DNA of 64,000 nucleotides from positions 1,962,001-2,026,000 of the forward strand of contig NC_017249.1 in assembly GCF_000284375.1 (NCBI RefSeq), written 5' to 3'. The notes under the pieces are model-generated. The model did not search any database. It was not told where the DNA came from and was given only the letters and a program-made list of their open reading frames with translations. Numbering within the stretch: the first letter of the stretch is position 1; every line of letters begins with the position of its first letter. The position numbers and the translations under genes are program-made. Positions 47,649 to 56,118 of the stretch are shown here, in pieces. The DNA is from Bradyrhizobium japonicum USDA 6. Its GTDB lineage: Bacteria > Pseudomonadota > Alphaproteobacteria > Rhizobiales > Xanthobacteraceae.

Positions 47649-47763
47649 GGTATTTCGTAGGTCCCGGCCAAACGGTTCCTGTCAAGGAACCGGCGCTGCC
47701 CGCCTTGCGTTAGGGGTGCGACGGCGCGCCGTCAATGTCCGCGTCCTAACAGGAAGGTTTCCC

Positions 47764-48288
47764 GTGAGCAAAGCCCCCACCAAGGTCTCGCCCGATCTCG
47801 ATACCCCCACCGATCTGTCGCCCGATGGGGTCAAGAAGGTCTCTGAGGCGCTCAACGTGCTTCTGGCCGATGCGTTCGCGCTCTATCTGAAGACCAAGAA
47901 TTTCCACTGGCACATCAGCGGCCGGCATTTCCGCGACTATCATCTGCTGCTCGACGAGCAGTCCGACCAGATCTTCGCCACCACCGACCAGCTCGCCGAA
48001 CGCGTCCGCAAGATCGGCGGCACCACGCTGAAGTCGATCGGCCAGGTCGCCAAGCTCCAGACCATCAAGGACAACAACGAGGACTACGTCCCGCCACGCG
48101 AGATGCTGCGCGAGCTGATGCAGGACAACAAGCACGTCACCGCCGCGATGCGTAAGGCGCACGAGGTTTGCGACGACGCCGGCGATGTCGCCAGCGCCAG
48201 CATCCTCGAAAACTTCATCGACGAGACCGAGCGCCGGACGTGGTTCCTGTTCGAGGCCACCCGCCAGGAAGGCGGCAACGAGGCGTAA
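47764..48288 (+). CDS. dps: Dps family DNA-binding/ferritin-like protein
   Basis: A 174-residue ferritin-like protein. FHWHISGRHFRDYHLLLDEQ holds the ferroxidase His/Asp/Glu ligands at the dimer interface, and KIGGTTLKSI follows. Dps forms a 12-mer shell that oxidises and stores iron and protects DNA under starvation or oxidative stress. GTG 47764 follows AGGAAGG. The N-terminal tail, Lys-containing, may contact DNA. Confidence 0.92.
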   Translation: MSKAPTKVSPDLDTPTDLSPDGVKKVSEALNVLLADAFALYLKTKNFHWHISGRHFRDYHLLLDEQSDQIFATTDQLAERVRKIGGTTLKSIGQVAKLQTIKDNNEDYVPPREMLRELMQDNKHVTAAMRKAHEVCDDAGDVASASILENFIDETERRTWFLFEATRQEGGNEA

Positions 48289-48305
48289 GGGTACGCGTGA
48301 CTGCG

Positions 48306-48396
48306 TAGGGTGGGTTAGCCCCGTGGATTGCGCAAAGCGCAATCCACTAGGCGTAACCCACCTCTGGTGGGTTACGCCTCGGGCTAACCCACCCTA
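48306..48396. repeat. Complex palindromic repeat, three nested stems
   Basis: Outer arms TAGGGTGGGTTAGCCC (48306-48321) and GGGCTAACCCACCCTA (48381-48396) are perfect complements. Inside lie two more hairpins: TGGATTGCG/CGCAATCCA and GGCGTAACCCACC/GGTGGGTTACGCC. The element can form a three-armed cruciform. It lies between dps and the cupin gene (convergent). Confidence 0.8.
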
Positions 48397-48413
48397 GAGC
48401 ACCGCGCTTGTCG

Positions 48414-48935
48414 CTACCGCCACAACCGTATCAACGCTCCGTCCTTGCCCGTCACCGGATCGGCCGGCGGTAGCGCGACCTCGGGAATCGTCTTCAGTGC
48501 CCTGGCGTGGTTCTCCGGCGTTGCTCGCGTCACCACCATCTTCGCTCCCGGCGGATAAGCGCCGATCACGCAGAAATCGTCGCTCGCGCTGATGCACTGA
48601 TGCCCCGTGCCGGCCGGCAGGATCGCGACGTCGCCCGCCTTGATCTCCAGCTCCTGGCCATGATCGCCGCCGAAGCGCACGCGGGCACTTCCGCGCGCGA
48701 CGCCGAGCACCTCATGCACCGTCGCGTGATAGTGCAGATAGTCGTAGACGCCGTTGCGCCACGTACCGCCCCAGCCGTTCGCTTCGAACAGGTTTTCGAT
48801 GGTCTCCTCGGGACGCCTGGAATCGAGCTTCACCGCACCCTGATAGACCAGGAAGGGAAGGATGTTGTTCGGCACGAGCCCGTCATCTTCGAACACGATG
48901 GCGCGTGGCTCGGCATTGTCGCTGACAACGGACAT
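48414..48935 (-). CDS. Cupin-domain protein
   Basis: A 173-residue protein with a single cupin barrel. YLHYHATVHEVLGVARGSA contains the H-x-H motif 1 (metal ligands) with a Glu, and GDVAILPAGTGHQCI contains motif 2 with the His. It probably binds a divalent metal; enzyme or sugar-binding function is unknown. The N-terminus (RAIVFEDDGLVPNNILPFLV) is typical of a DUF-type cupin near 170 aa. Confidence 0.85.
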   Translation of the reverse strand: MSVVSDNAEPRAIVFEDDGLVPNNILPFLVYQGAVKLDSRRPEETIENLFEANGWGGTWRNGVYDYLHYHATVHEVLGVARGSARVRFGGDHGQELEIKAGDVAILPAGTGHQCISASDDFCVIGAYPPGAKMVVTRATPENHARALKTIPEVALPPADPVTGKDGALIRLWR

Positions 48936-49073
48936 GGCAGGGCTCCTTCGAGAGCGTAGCAGGAATCAACGAGAGGCGTGAGACGACGTTCCGCAGCGTC
49001 GCGCCCGGAATGACAAGAGCCCGGGTCAAGGCCCGGGCTCGATGTCGTCAAGGCAATTGCAGGAGAGCCAGCG

Positions 49074-50264
49074 TTACGCGCTCTTCTTCTGCCGCATCAG
49101 ATCCGCGAAGCGCTGGAACAGATAGTGCGAGTCGCGCGGGCCCGGCGAGGCTTCGGGGTGGTACTGCACCGAGAACACCGGCTTGCCGTCGAGCTGGATG
49201 CCGCAATTGGATCCGTCGAACAGCGAGATGTGGGTCTGCGTCGCGCCCTTCGGCAGCGTCGCCTCGTCCACCGCAAAGCCATGGTTCATCGAGGTGATCT
49301 CGACCTTGCCGGTGGTCTCGTCCTTCACGGGATGATTGGCGCCGTGATGGCCCTGATGCATCTTCTTGGTCTTGGCGCCGACGGCGAGGCCGAGCATCTG
49401 GTGACCGAGGCAAATGCCGAAGGTCGGTGTGCCCGACTTGATCACGTCCCGGATCACCGGCACCGCGTATTTACCCGTCGCGGCCGGATCGCCCGGGCCA
49501 TTGGACAGGAACACCCCGTCGGGCTTCATCGCCAGAATGTCTTCCGATGAGGTCGTCGCCGGCACCACCGTCACCTTGCAGCCGACGCCGGCGAGCAAAC
49601 GCAGGATGTTGCGCTTGATGCCGTAGTCGATGGCGACGACGTTGAACTCGGGCTTGTCCTGGCGGCCAAAACCCTTGTCCCACAGCCAGGGCGTCTCGTC
49701 CCAGGTGAAGCGCTGGCCCGAGGTGACCATCGGCACGAGGTCCATGCCCTCGAGGCCGGGCCATTCGCGCGCTTCTTCCTTCAGGCCATGCAGATCGAAC
49801 TCGCCGTTCCTGGCGTGCGCGATCACCGCATTGGGCATGCCCTTGCTGCGGATCAGCGCCGTCAGTGCGCGGGTATCGATGCCGGAGAGGCCGATGATGC
49901 CGCGCGCCTTGAGCCAGGCGTCGAGGTGCTTGGTGGCGCGGTAGTTCGAGGGATCGGTGATCGCGGTGCGCAGGATCACGCCGCGCGCGCCCGGCGTCGC
50001 GGCCATGTTCACCGTCTCGATGTCTTCCTCGTTGGTACCGACATTGCCGATATGCGGGAAGGTGAAGGTGATGAGCTGGCCGGCATAGGAGGGATCGGTG
50101 AGGATCTCCTCATAGCCGGTCATCGCGGTGTTGAAGCAGACCTCACCGACGGCGTGGCCTTCGGCGCCGAGACCGAAGCCTTCCAGCACCGTGCCATCGG
50201 CGAGCACGAGGAGCGCGGTCGGTTTATGGTCCGGCCAGGCAGTATCGTTGTCATGTTGTGTCAT
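49074..50264 (-). CDS. carA: Carbamoyl-phosphate synthase small subunit
   Basis: A 396-residue glutamine amidotransferase subunit. The N-terminal carbamoyl-phosphate synthase domain is followed by a class I amidotransferase with the catalytic Cys285 in GICLGHQMLG and the His/Glu in YHPEASPGP. It supplies ammonia from glutamine to CarB. Start ATG 50264. It lies 4.2 kb upstream of carB on the same strand, with five other coding genes between. Confidence 0.97.
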   Translation of the reverse strand: MTQHDNDTAWPDHKPTALLVLADGTVLEGFGLGAEGHAVGEVCFNTAMTGYEEILTDPSYAGQLITFTFPHIGNVGTNEEDIETVNMAATPGARGVILRTAITDPSNYRATKHLDAWLKARGIIGLSGIDTRALTALIRSKGMPNAVIAHARNGEFDLHGLKEEAREWPGLEGMDLVPMVTSGQRFTWDETPWLWDKGFGRQDKPEFNVVAIDYGIKRNILRLLAGVGCKVTVVPATTSSEDILAMKPDGVFLSNGPGDPAATGKYAVPVIRDVIKSGTPTFGICLGHQMLGLAVGAKTKKMHQGHHGANHPVKDETTGKVEITSMNHGFAVDEATLPKGATQTHISLFDGSNCGIQLDGKPVFSVQYHPEASPGPRDSHYLFQRFADLMRQKKSA

Positions 50265-50410
50265 GAGCCCGGTTCATAGTCCGGGCCGGCGCCGCCGTCA
50301 AAGCGGACGAGCGCCGATTCACATGCGTTTTTGCATATTTGACAGGTCCCCTCAGGCACTTAAGCTTGGCAGGATAATTTCCGCCAATTTCCCGGGCTTG
50401 CGAGGCAATA

Positions 50411-51139
50411 ATGGACCAGACCACCCCGCTTCTGCTGGTTCCGGGGCTGGCCTCCTCGGCCCGGATCTACGCCCCGGTGGTCCCGGCGCTCTGGCGGTTC
50501 GGCCCGGTGATGATTGCCAACCATAGCCGCGACGACAGCATGGCGGCGATCGCCCGGCGCGTGCTGAGCGAAGCCCCGTCGCGCTTCGCACTCGCCGGCC
50601 ACTCCATGGGCGGCTATATCGCGCTCGAGATCATGCGCCAGGCGCCCGAGCGGGTTTTGAAGCTCGCGCTGATCAACACCCAGGCCCGGCCCGATACACC
50701 GGAAGCGACCGCGCGCCGCCGCGGCCTGATGGAACGGGCGAGGCGCGGCGAGCTGAGCGTGGCGCGCGAGGAGATGTTTCCGGAGCTGGTGCATCCCTCG
50801 CGCCGCGACGATGCCGGCATTCGAAAGCTCGTGCACGAGCAGGGCGAGGACGTCGGCGTCGAAGGCTATCTGCGACAGCAGACCGCGATCATCGCGCGGG
50901 TGGATTCACGGCCGACGCTGGCGACGATCAAATGCCCGACGCTGGTGCTGACGGGCGATCAGGACAACACGATTCCCAACGCATTCTCGAGGGAGATGGC
51001 GGAGGGCATAGCGGGCGCGAGGCTGGTGATCCTAGAGCGTTGCGGGCACCTGCCGCAACCGGAGCAGCCCGAGGCGACGGCGCGGGCGCTGGCCGAATGG
51101 CTGGGCGCCCCGGTTGTCTCAGGGCCGCGAACGGCCTAG
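50411..51139 (+). CDS. Alpha/beta-fold hydrolase
   Basis: A 242-residue serine hydrolase. The nucleophile elbow GHSMGG holds Ser65, the acid residue is probably in TGDQDNTIP and the His in ERCGHLPQPEQP. LLVPGL near the N-terminus is the oxyanion-hole region. Substrate is unknown; esterase, lactonase or peptidase are possible. Starts at ATG 50411. Confidence 0.9.
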   Translation: MDQTTPLLLVPGLASSARIYAPVVPALWRFGPVMIANHSRDDSMAAIARRVLSEAPSRFALAGHSMGGYIALEIMRQAPERVLKLALINTQARPDTPEATARRRGLMERARRGELSVAREEMFPELVHPSRRDDAGIRKLVHEQGEDVGVEGYLRQQTAIIARVDSRPTLATIKCPTLVLTGDQDNTIPNAFSREMAEGIAGARLVILERCGHLPQPEQPEATARALAEWLGAPVVSGPRTA

Positions 51140-51172
51140 ATCAGGCGTCGGATATTCGAAGGGATCACGATC

Positions 51173-51628
51173 ATGCTGCGCGACGACATCAACAACGCGG
51201 TCAAGGAGGCCATGAAGGCCAAGGACGAGCGCAAGCTGTCCACCCTGCGCATGGTCAACTCGACCATCAAGAACGCCGACATCGAGGCGCGCGGCAACGG
51301 CAAGCCGCCGCTGTCGGACGCCGACCTGCTCGGCGTGTTTCAGAAGATGATCAAGCAGCGCCAGGAGTCGGTCGAGCTCTACGACAAGGGCGGCCGTGCC
51401 GAGCTCGCCGCCCAGGAGCGCGAGGAGATCGCGGTGATCTCGGCCTATCTGCCGAAGCAGATGTCGGACGATGAGGTGAAGAAGGCGATCACGGATGCGA
51501 TCGCCGAGACCGGCGCTGCCGGCATGAAGGACATGGGCAAGGTGATCGCGGTGTTGCGCGCGAAGTACGCCGGCCAGATGGATTTCGGCAAGGCCAGTGG
51601 CCTGGTGAAGGCCGCGCTGACGGGCTGA
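51173..51628 (+). CDS. GatB/YqeY-domain protein
   Basis: A 151-residue, helix-rich protein matching the YqeY family (LRDDINNAVKEAMKAKDERK, then LRMVNSTIKNADIE; C-terminal GKASGLVKAAL). YqeY resembles the tail domain of GatB; its role is not firmly known, although tRNA-related binding is often assumed. It follows the hydrolase gene by 33 bp on the same strand. Typically located next to dnaG or rpoD, which is not seen here. Confidence 0.92.
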   Translation: MLRDDINNAVKEAMKAKDERKLSTLRMVNSTIKNADIEARGNGKPPLSDADLLGVFQKMIKQRQESVELYDKGGRAELAAQEREEIAVISAYLPKQMSDDEVKKAITDAIAETGAAGMKDMGKVIAVLRAKYAGQMDFGKASGLVKAALTG

Positions 51629-51631
51629 ACT

Positions 51632-51815
51632 CTTACCCTCCCCTGGAGGGGAGGGTCGATTGCGCGAAGCGCGAGCGGGGTGGAGTGATCTCTCCAGTCG
51701 GGCCCCTATTCAATGGGTGGACTGTCACCCCACCCCGCTACGCATTTCGCTTTGCTCCATGCGTAGCGACCCTCCCCCTCCAGGGACCCTCCAGGGGAGG
51801 GTGGGGCTTCCGATG
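51632..51815. repeat. Complex intergenic repeat between YqeY and epoxide hydrolase genes
   Basis: The CCCTCCCCTGGAGGGGAGGG palindrome near 51637-51656, a CACCCCACCCCGC/GCGGGGTGG pair and a second copy CCCTCCAGGGGAGGG near 51788-51802 form a nested hairpin cluster. It resembles 25220-25412. Confidence 0.65.
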
Positions 51816-51865
51816 CCGCGGCAATCCGGCCTAGTCTCTCCGCCAGAAAAGATCGGAGGCAACCG

Positions 51866-53005
51866 ATGAGCGCCATCAAACCGTTTCGCATCGCCATCAG
51901 CGACGACATTCTCACCGACCTCAAATCGCGCCTCGCCCGCACGCGCTGGCCGGAGGCGGAGCTGGTCGACGACTGGAGCCAGGGCGCGCCGCTGAAATGG
52001 ATCCAGGAGATATGCGCCTACTGGGCCAACAGCTATGACTGGCGCGCCCGCGAGGCAAAGCTCAACCGCTTCGAGCAATTCACCACCGAGATCGACGGGC
52101 TCGACATCCACTTCCTGCATGCGCGCTCGAAGGAGCCGTCGGCGCTACCGCTGATCATCACCCATGGCTGGCCAGGGTCCATCGTCGAATTCCAGAAGGT
52201 GATCGCGCCGCTGGTCGATCCTGCCGCGCATGGCGGTAATCCCGCGGATGCCTTTCACGTGATCTGTCCGTCGCTGCCGGGCTTTGGCTTCTCCGCCAAG
52301 CCAAAGACCACCGGCTGGGGGGTCGACCGCATCGCCGCGACCTGGGCGAAGCTGATGGATCGGCTCGGCTACGCGCGTTACGGCGCGCAGGGCGGCGACT
52401 GGGGCTCGGCGGTGACGACATCGCTGGGCGCGCAGGACGCCGAGCACTGCGCCGGCATCCACATCACGCTCGCCTTCAACGCGGCGCCGAAGGTCGAGGG
52501 CGAGCCGACGGCGGAAGAGAAGCGCGCGCTCACCGGCCTCAAGCATTATGTCGATCTCGATTCAGGCTATTCCAAACAGCAATCGACGCGGCCGCAGACG
52601 CTCGGCTATGGCCTGACGGATTCGCCGAGCGGGCAGGCGGCCTGGATTCTGGAAAAATTCTGGGCCTGGACCGATTGCGACGGCCATCCCGAAAACATTT
52701 TTGACAAGGACGAGCTGCTCGACAACGTCATGCTCTATTGGGCAACGGAGACGGCGACCTCCTCCGCACGGCTCTACTGGGAGAGTTTTGGCAAGCGCCG
52801 CACCACGCCCAAGGTCAACGTGCCGACCGGCGTCGCCGTGTTCCCCAAGGAGATCATCACGCCGGTCAGGCGCTGGATGGAGCCGAACTTTCCTAACATC
52901 ACGCACTGGAGCGAGATGGAGAAGGGCGGGCATTTCGCCGCATTCGAGCAGCCGAAGTTGTATGTTGGCGACGTCAGGAAATTCTTCCAGACGGTGCGCC
53001 GTTAG
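51866..53005 (+). CDS. Epoxide hydrolase-type alpha/beta hydrolase with EHN domain
   Basis: A 379-residue protein. The N-terminal EHN domain (PFRIAISDDILTDLKSRLAR, then TRWPEAE) marks the microsomal-type epoxide hydrolase group. Nucleophile Asp178 lies in AQGGDWGS, and ITHGWPGS is the oxyanion region. The C-terminal GGHFAAFEQP holds the catalytic His. It converts epoxides to diols by an alkyl-enzyme intermediate. Soluble, no signal peptide. Confidence 0.9.
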   Translation: MSAIKPFRIAISDDILTDLKSRLARTRWPEAELVDDWSQGAPLKWIQEICAYWANSYDWRAREAKLNRFEQFTTEIDGLDIHFLHARSKEPSALPLIITHGWPGSIVEFQKVIAPLVDPAAHGGNPADAFHVICPSLPGFGFSAKPKTTGWGVDRIAATWAKLMDRLGYARYGAQGGDWGSAVTTSLGAQDAEHCAGIHITLAFNAAPKVEGEPTAEEKRALTGLKHYVDLDSGYSKQQSTRPQTLGYGLTDSPSGQAAWILEKFWAWTDCDGHPENIFDKDELLDNVMLYWATETATSSARLYWESFGKRRTTPKVNVPTGVAVFPKEIITPVRRWMEPNFPNITHWSEMEKGGHFAAFEQPKLYVGDVRKFFQTVRR

Positions 53006-53129
53006 GGGATGCCTCTGCATCGTCATGCCCGGGCTTGTCCCCGGCACTCACAGGCCTAAACTCAGGTCCAATCAAGAACGTGGATGGCCGGGACAAGCCC
53101 GGCCATGACGACGCTGCCGGGAAACGACC

Positions 53130-54740
53130 ATGCTCACCGAAGCCGCAACCTACGACGAGCTCTATCGCAACTTCCGCTGGGACGTCCCGGCACGCTTCAA
53201 CATGGCGGAGGCGTGTTGCGACCGCCATGCCGACGGCACGGGCCGCCTCGCGCTGCTCTATGTCGACGAGAACGGAGTAACCACGCGCACCTCCTTCGAC
53301 GAGGTCGCGGAGATGTCGCGCCGCTTCGCCAATGTGCTGAAGGCCGATGGGCTCGTGCGCGGCGACCGCGTCGCGGTGTTCCTGTCGCAGTCGCTGGAGC
53401 TGCCGATCGCGCATATGGCCGCGTTCCGATCCGGGCTGATCTCGATCCCGCTGTTCGCGCTGTTCGGCGAGGACGCGCTGGAATTCCGCCTGTCGAATTC
53501 GCAAGCAAGAGCCATCATCACTGATGAGGCGGGCTGGGAGAAGCTCACGAAGATCCGCGATCGGCTGCCCTATCTGCAGGACATCTATGTCACGAGCGGC
53601 GCGGTCCATGCCGGTGCAAAACCGTTCTGGTCGGCGATCGAAACCGCGTCCGAGGACTTTGCGACCGTCGACACCTCCGCCGATGACCCCGCCCTGATCA
53701 TCTACACGTCAGGCACGACGGGCAATCCGAAAGGCGCGCTGCATGCGCATCGCGTCGTGCTTGGACACTTGCCGAATGTCGAGATGTGCCACAACTTCCT
53801 GCCGCGCCCCGGCGATCTGATGTGGACGCCGGCGGACTGGGCCTGGATCGGCGGCCTCGTCAACGGCTTGTTCGCGTTCTGGTATCACGGCATCCCCCTG
53901 GTCGGTCACCGCGCGCGAAAGTTCGAACCGCAGGCGGCGATGGAGATGATGGCCGACCTCGGTGTCCGCAACGTCTTCCTGCCGCCGACCGCGCTGAAGC
54001 TGATGCGGCAGGCTGGCGTGAAGCATCCGGGCGTCAAGCTGCGCAGCATTTTCACCGGCGGTGAATCGCTTGGCGGCGAGCTGCTCGGCTGGGTGCGCGA
54101 GACGTTCGGCATCGACGCGCATGAAGTGTTCGGCCAGACCGAATGCAATCTCGTGATCGGCAGCAATTCCAACCTGTTTCCGATCCGCCCGGGTTCGATG
54201 GGCAAGGCGACGCCGGGCTTCGACGTCCGCATCGTCAACGACAAAGGCGAGGAGCTGCCCACGGGGCAGCGCGGCATCATCGGCGTGCGTCAGCCATGCC
54301 CGTGCACGATGCTCGAATACTGGCGCAATCCGGACGCGACGGCGAAGAAATATGCCGGCGAATTCCTGCTGACCGGCGATCTCGGTACCCGGGATGAGGA
54401 CGGCTATTTCTGGTATGTCAGCCGCGAGGACGACGTCATCACCACCGCCGGCTATCGCGTCGGCCCGTCCGAGATCGAGCACACGTTGATGAAGCATCCG
54501 TCGGTGGCGATGGCGGCGGTGGTCGGCATCCCCGATCCGATCCGCACCGAATCGATCAAGGCCTGGATCGTGCTGCGTCCCGGCTTCGCGGCAAGCGACA
54601 CGCTCGCGCGCGAGATCCAGGAGTTCGTGAAAGTGCAGCTCGCCGCGCACGAATATCCGCGCTTCGTCGAGTTCGCGGAGACACTGCCGATGACGGCCAC
54701 GGGCAAGGTGCTGCGGCGCGAGCTTCGGGCGCGGGGTTAG
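53130..54740 (+). CDS. AMP-dependent acyl-CoA synthetase
   Basis: A 536-residue ANL-superfamily enzyme. The AMP loop is IIYTSGTTGNPKG at about 190-202, followed by GQTECN and a C-terminal TGDLGTRDEDGYFWYVSRED. The catalytic Lys is in TATGKVLRREL at the end. It activates a carboxylic acid as acyl-AMP then acyl-CoA. The nearest relatives appear to be acetate- or medium-chain synthetases. The MarR gene follows within 13 bp, which suggests an operon. Confidence 0.93.
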   Translation: MLTEAATYDELYRNFRWDVPARFNMAEACCDRHADGTGRLALLYVDENGVTTRTSFDEVAEMSRRFANVLKADGLVRGDRVAVFLSQSLELPIAHMAAFRSGLISIPLFALFGEDALEFRLSNSQARAIITDEAGWEKLTKIRDRLPYLQDIYVTSGAVHAGAKPFWSAIETASEDFATVDTSADDPALIIYTSGTTGNPKGALHAHRVVLGHLPNVEMCHNFLPRPGDLMWTPADWAWIGGLVNGLFAFWYHGIPLVGHRARKFEPQAAMEMMADLGVRNVFLPPTALKLMRQAGVKHPGVKLRSIFTGGESLGGELLGWVRETFGIDAHEVFGQTECNLVIGSNSNLFPIRPGSMGKATPGFDVRIVNDKGEELPTGQRGIIGVRQPCPCTMLEYWRNPDATAKKYAGEFLLTGDLGTRDEDGYFWYVSREDDVITTAGYRVGPSEIEHTLMKHPSVAMAAVVGIPDPIRTESIKAWIVLRPGFAASDTLAREIQEFVKVQLAAHEYPRFVEFAETLPMTATGKVLRRELRARG

Positions 54741-54753
54741 GCTCTTTCAGACA

Positions 54754-55221
54754 ATGGCAAAGACGTCTCAAGCTGCGGGGCTTCACCGAGCCTCACTTCC
54801 GAAGCTGCACGATCTCGATGCGGCGCTGGAGCTCATGTATTACGGCTGGCGCGGGATGACGCTGGAGGCCGACGAATATCTTGCGAAGCAGGGCCTGTCG
54901 CGTCCACACCACCGCATCCTCTACGTGGTGGCGCGCCGGCCCGATATCGCGATCGGCTCGCTGATCGAGATCCTCGGCATCTCCAAGCAGGCCCTGAACC
55001 GGCCGCTCAATTTGCTGCTGGAGCGCAAGCTGCTGACGTCGAAGCGAGCGCCCGAGCAGCATCGCTCCAAGCTGCTGCGCCTGACGGAGGCCGGGCGACG
55101 TATCGAGCAGAGGGCATCGGACCACGAGCGCAAGGTCCTGCGCGAAGCGTTCGATCGCGCAGGGGCGTCGGGTGCGGCGGCATGGATGGCCGTCATGGGG
55201 GCGATCGCCGACAACAACTGA
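54754..55221 (+). CDS. MarR-family transcriptional regulator
   Basis: A 155-residue wHTH protein: LGISKQALNRPLNLLLERK is the recognition region and RAPEQHRSKLLRLTEAGRR the wing. It is translated 13 bp after the acyl-CoA synthetase gene, so it is likely in the same operon and may respond to an aromatic or acyl-CoA ligand. The GTCAAC-ATA-GTTGAC palindrome just downstream is a good operator candidate for a MarR dimer. Confidence 0.9.
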   Translation: MAKTSQAAGLHRASLPKLHDLDAALELMYYGWRGMTLEADEYLAKQGLSRPHHRILYVVARRPDIAIGSLIEILGISKQALNRPLNLLLERKLLTSKRAPEQHRSKLLRLTEAGRRIEQRASDHERKVLREAFDRAGASGAAAWMAVMGAIADNN

Positions 55222-55232
55222 TGATTCCTGAA

Positions 55233-55247
55233 GTCAACATAGTTGAC
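55233..55247. promoter_or_regulatory. Candidate MarR operator GTCAACATAGTTGAC
   Basis: A perfect 15-bp palindrome (GTCAAC-ATA-GTTGAC), 11 bp after the MarR stop and 55 bp before the next gene. MarR dimers commonly bind such half-sites in the promoter they control. It may repress the NTF2-like and membrane-protein genes that follow, rather than the MarR gene itself. Confidence 0.6.
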
Positions 55248-55301
55248 ATGAGGCGCGGGCTTTGCCACTTTCCCGGCAACGAGCCAGGGGAGGGCTCCGC
55301 C

Positions 55302-55670
55302 ATGAGCGGACGGACAATGGATCGCGCAGCCGCCGAGCGCTTCGTCGCGGCATGGTGTGCGAGCTGGTGCCGGGTCGATATCGACGCGGTCGTCGCGCAT
55401 TTCGCCGACGACGCACAGATGCGCAGCCCTCTGGCATTATCGCTGACCGGTTCTCCGGTCGTCACCGGCGCCGAGAACATCCGCGCCTATTGGCGCGATG
55501 CCTATGGCCACATCGAAAGCGCCGACCTGAAGATCCTGCGCTGGAGCTGGGACGAGGCGATCGCGCGCCTGACGGTGTGGTGGCAGCTCGGCGACACGCG
55601 CGCCAGCGAGTTCATGGATTTCGACGATGCGGGCCGTGTGGTGCGCAGCGAAGCCTTCTACGGAAAATGA
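55302..55670 (+). CDS. NTF2-like (SnoaL-type) protein
   Basis: A 122-residue NTF2-fold protein with the N-terminal helix AAERFVAAWCASWCRVDIDA and the strand ADDAQMRSPL. Ends with GRVVRSEAFYGK. Role unknown, perhaps a small isomerase or ligand binder. ATG 55302 follows AGGGGAGGG. Its stop overlaps the next start (ATGA), so translation is coupled to the membrane protein. Confidence 0.82.
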   Translation: MSGRTMDRAAAERFVAAWCASWCRVDIDAVVAHFADDAQMRSPLALSLTGSPVVTGAENIRAYWRDAYGHIESADLKILRWSWDEAIARLTVWWQLGDTRASEFMDFDDAGRVVRSEAFYGK

Positions 55671-56116
55671 TCATGCACCTTTCGGATTTCGTCCTGCTCC
55701 TCAACACGCTCTGGTTCGGCGGCGCCTTCATCCAGTTCAGCGTCGCCCAGGGCAACACCCTGAAGATACTCCTGCCGCGCGAAGAGCGCAGCAATCCGAT
55801 CGCGCCGACGCTTGCCGCCAGCGTGGCGTTCCTGGGCGGGATGAATCTGCCGATCGGGCTTTTGTCGTTCTATCTTCTGGCCGCTCGTCCGGCTTTCTTC
55901 CAGCCGATCGAGGCGCAGCTCGCGCTGTTCCTGTTCTTTGCCGCCTGCCACTTCAGCCAGTTCGCCTATAACCTTCCGGTCCTGATGCGCGGAGGGCGCG
56001 TCGGGGTGGCCTACTGGCCCGTGCTGAAAGGTCCGATGCTCAGGATCTTCGTCATCGACGCGGCTCTGTTCGTAGCCAATCTCGGCGTGGCGCTTCGGCT
56101 GGCTCTCTCTTCCTGA
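55667..56116 (+). CDS. Four-span membrane protein of unknown function
   Basis: A 149-residue protein with four hydrophobic segments at about 5-27, 45-70, 80-100 and 122-145. Polar loops carry Arg/Glu clusters (LPREERSNPIAP). I do not recognise the family. It overlaps the NTF2-like stop as ATGA (ATG 55667), indicating an operon. It is convergent with the hybrid kinase. ATG 55673 is an alternative start. Confidence 0.75.
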   Translation: MIMHLSDFVLLLNTLWFGGAFIQFSVAQGNTLKILLPREERSNPIAPTLAASVAFLGGMNLPIGLLSFYLLAARPAFFQPIEAQLALFLFFAACHFSQFAYNLPVLMRGGRVGVAYWPVLKGPMLRIFVIDAALFVANLGVALRLALSS

Positions 56117-56118
56117 TT

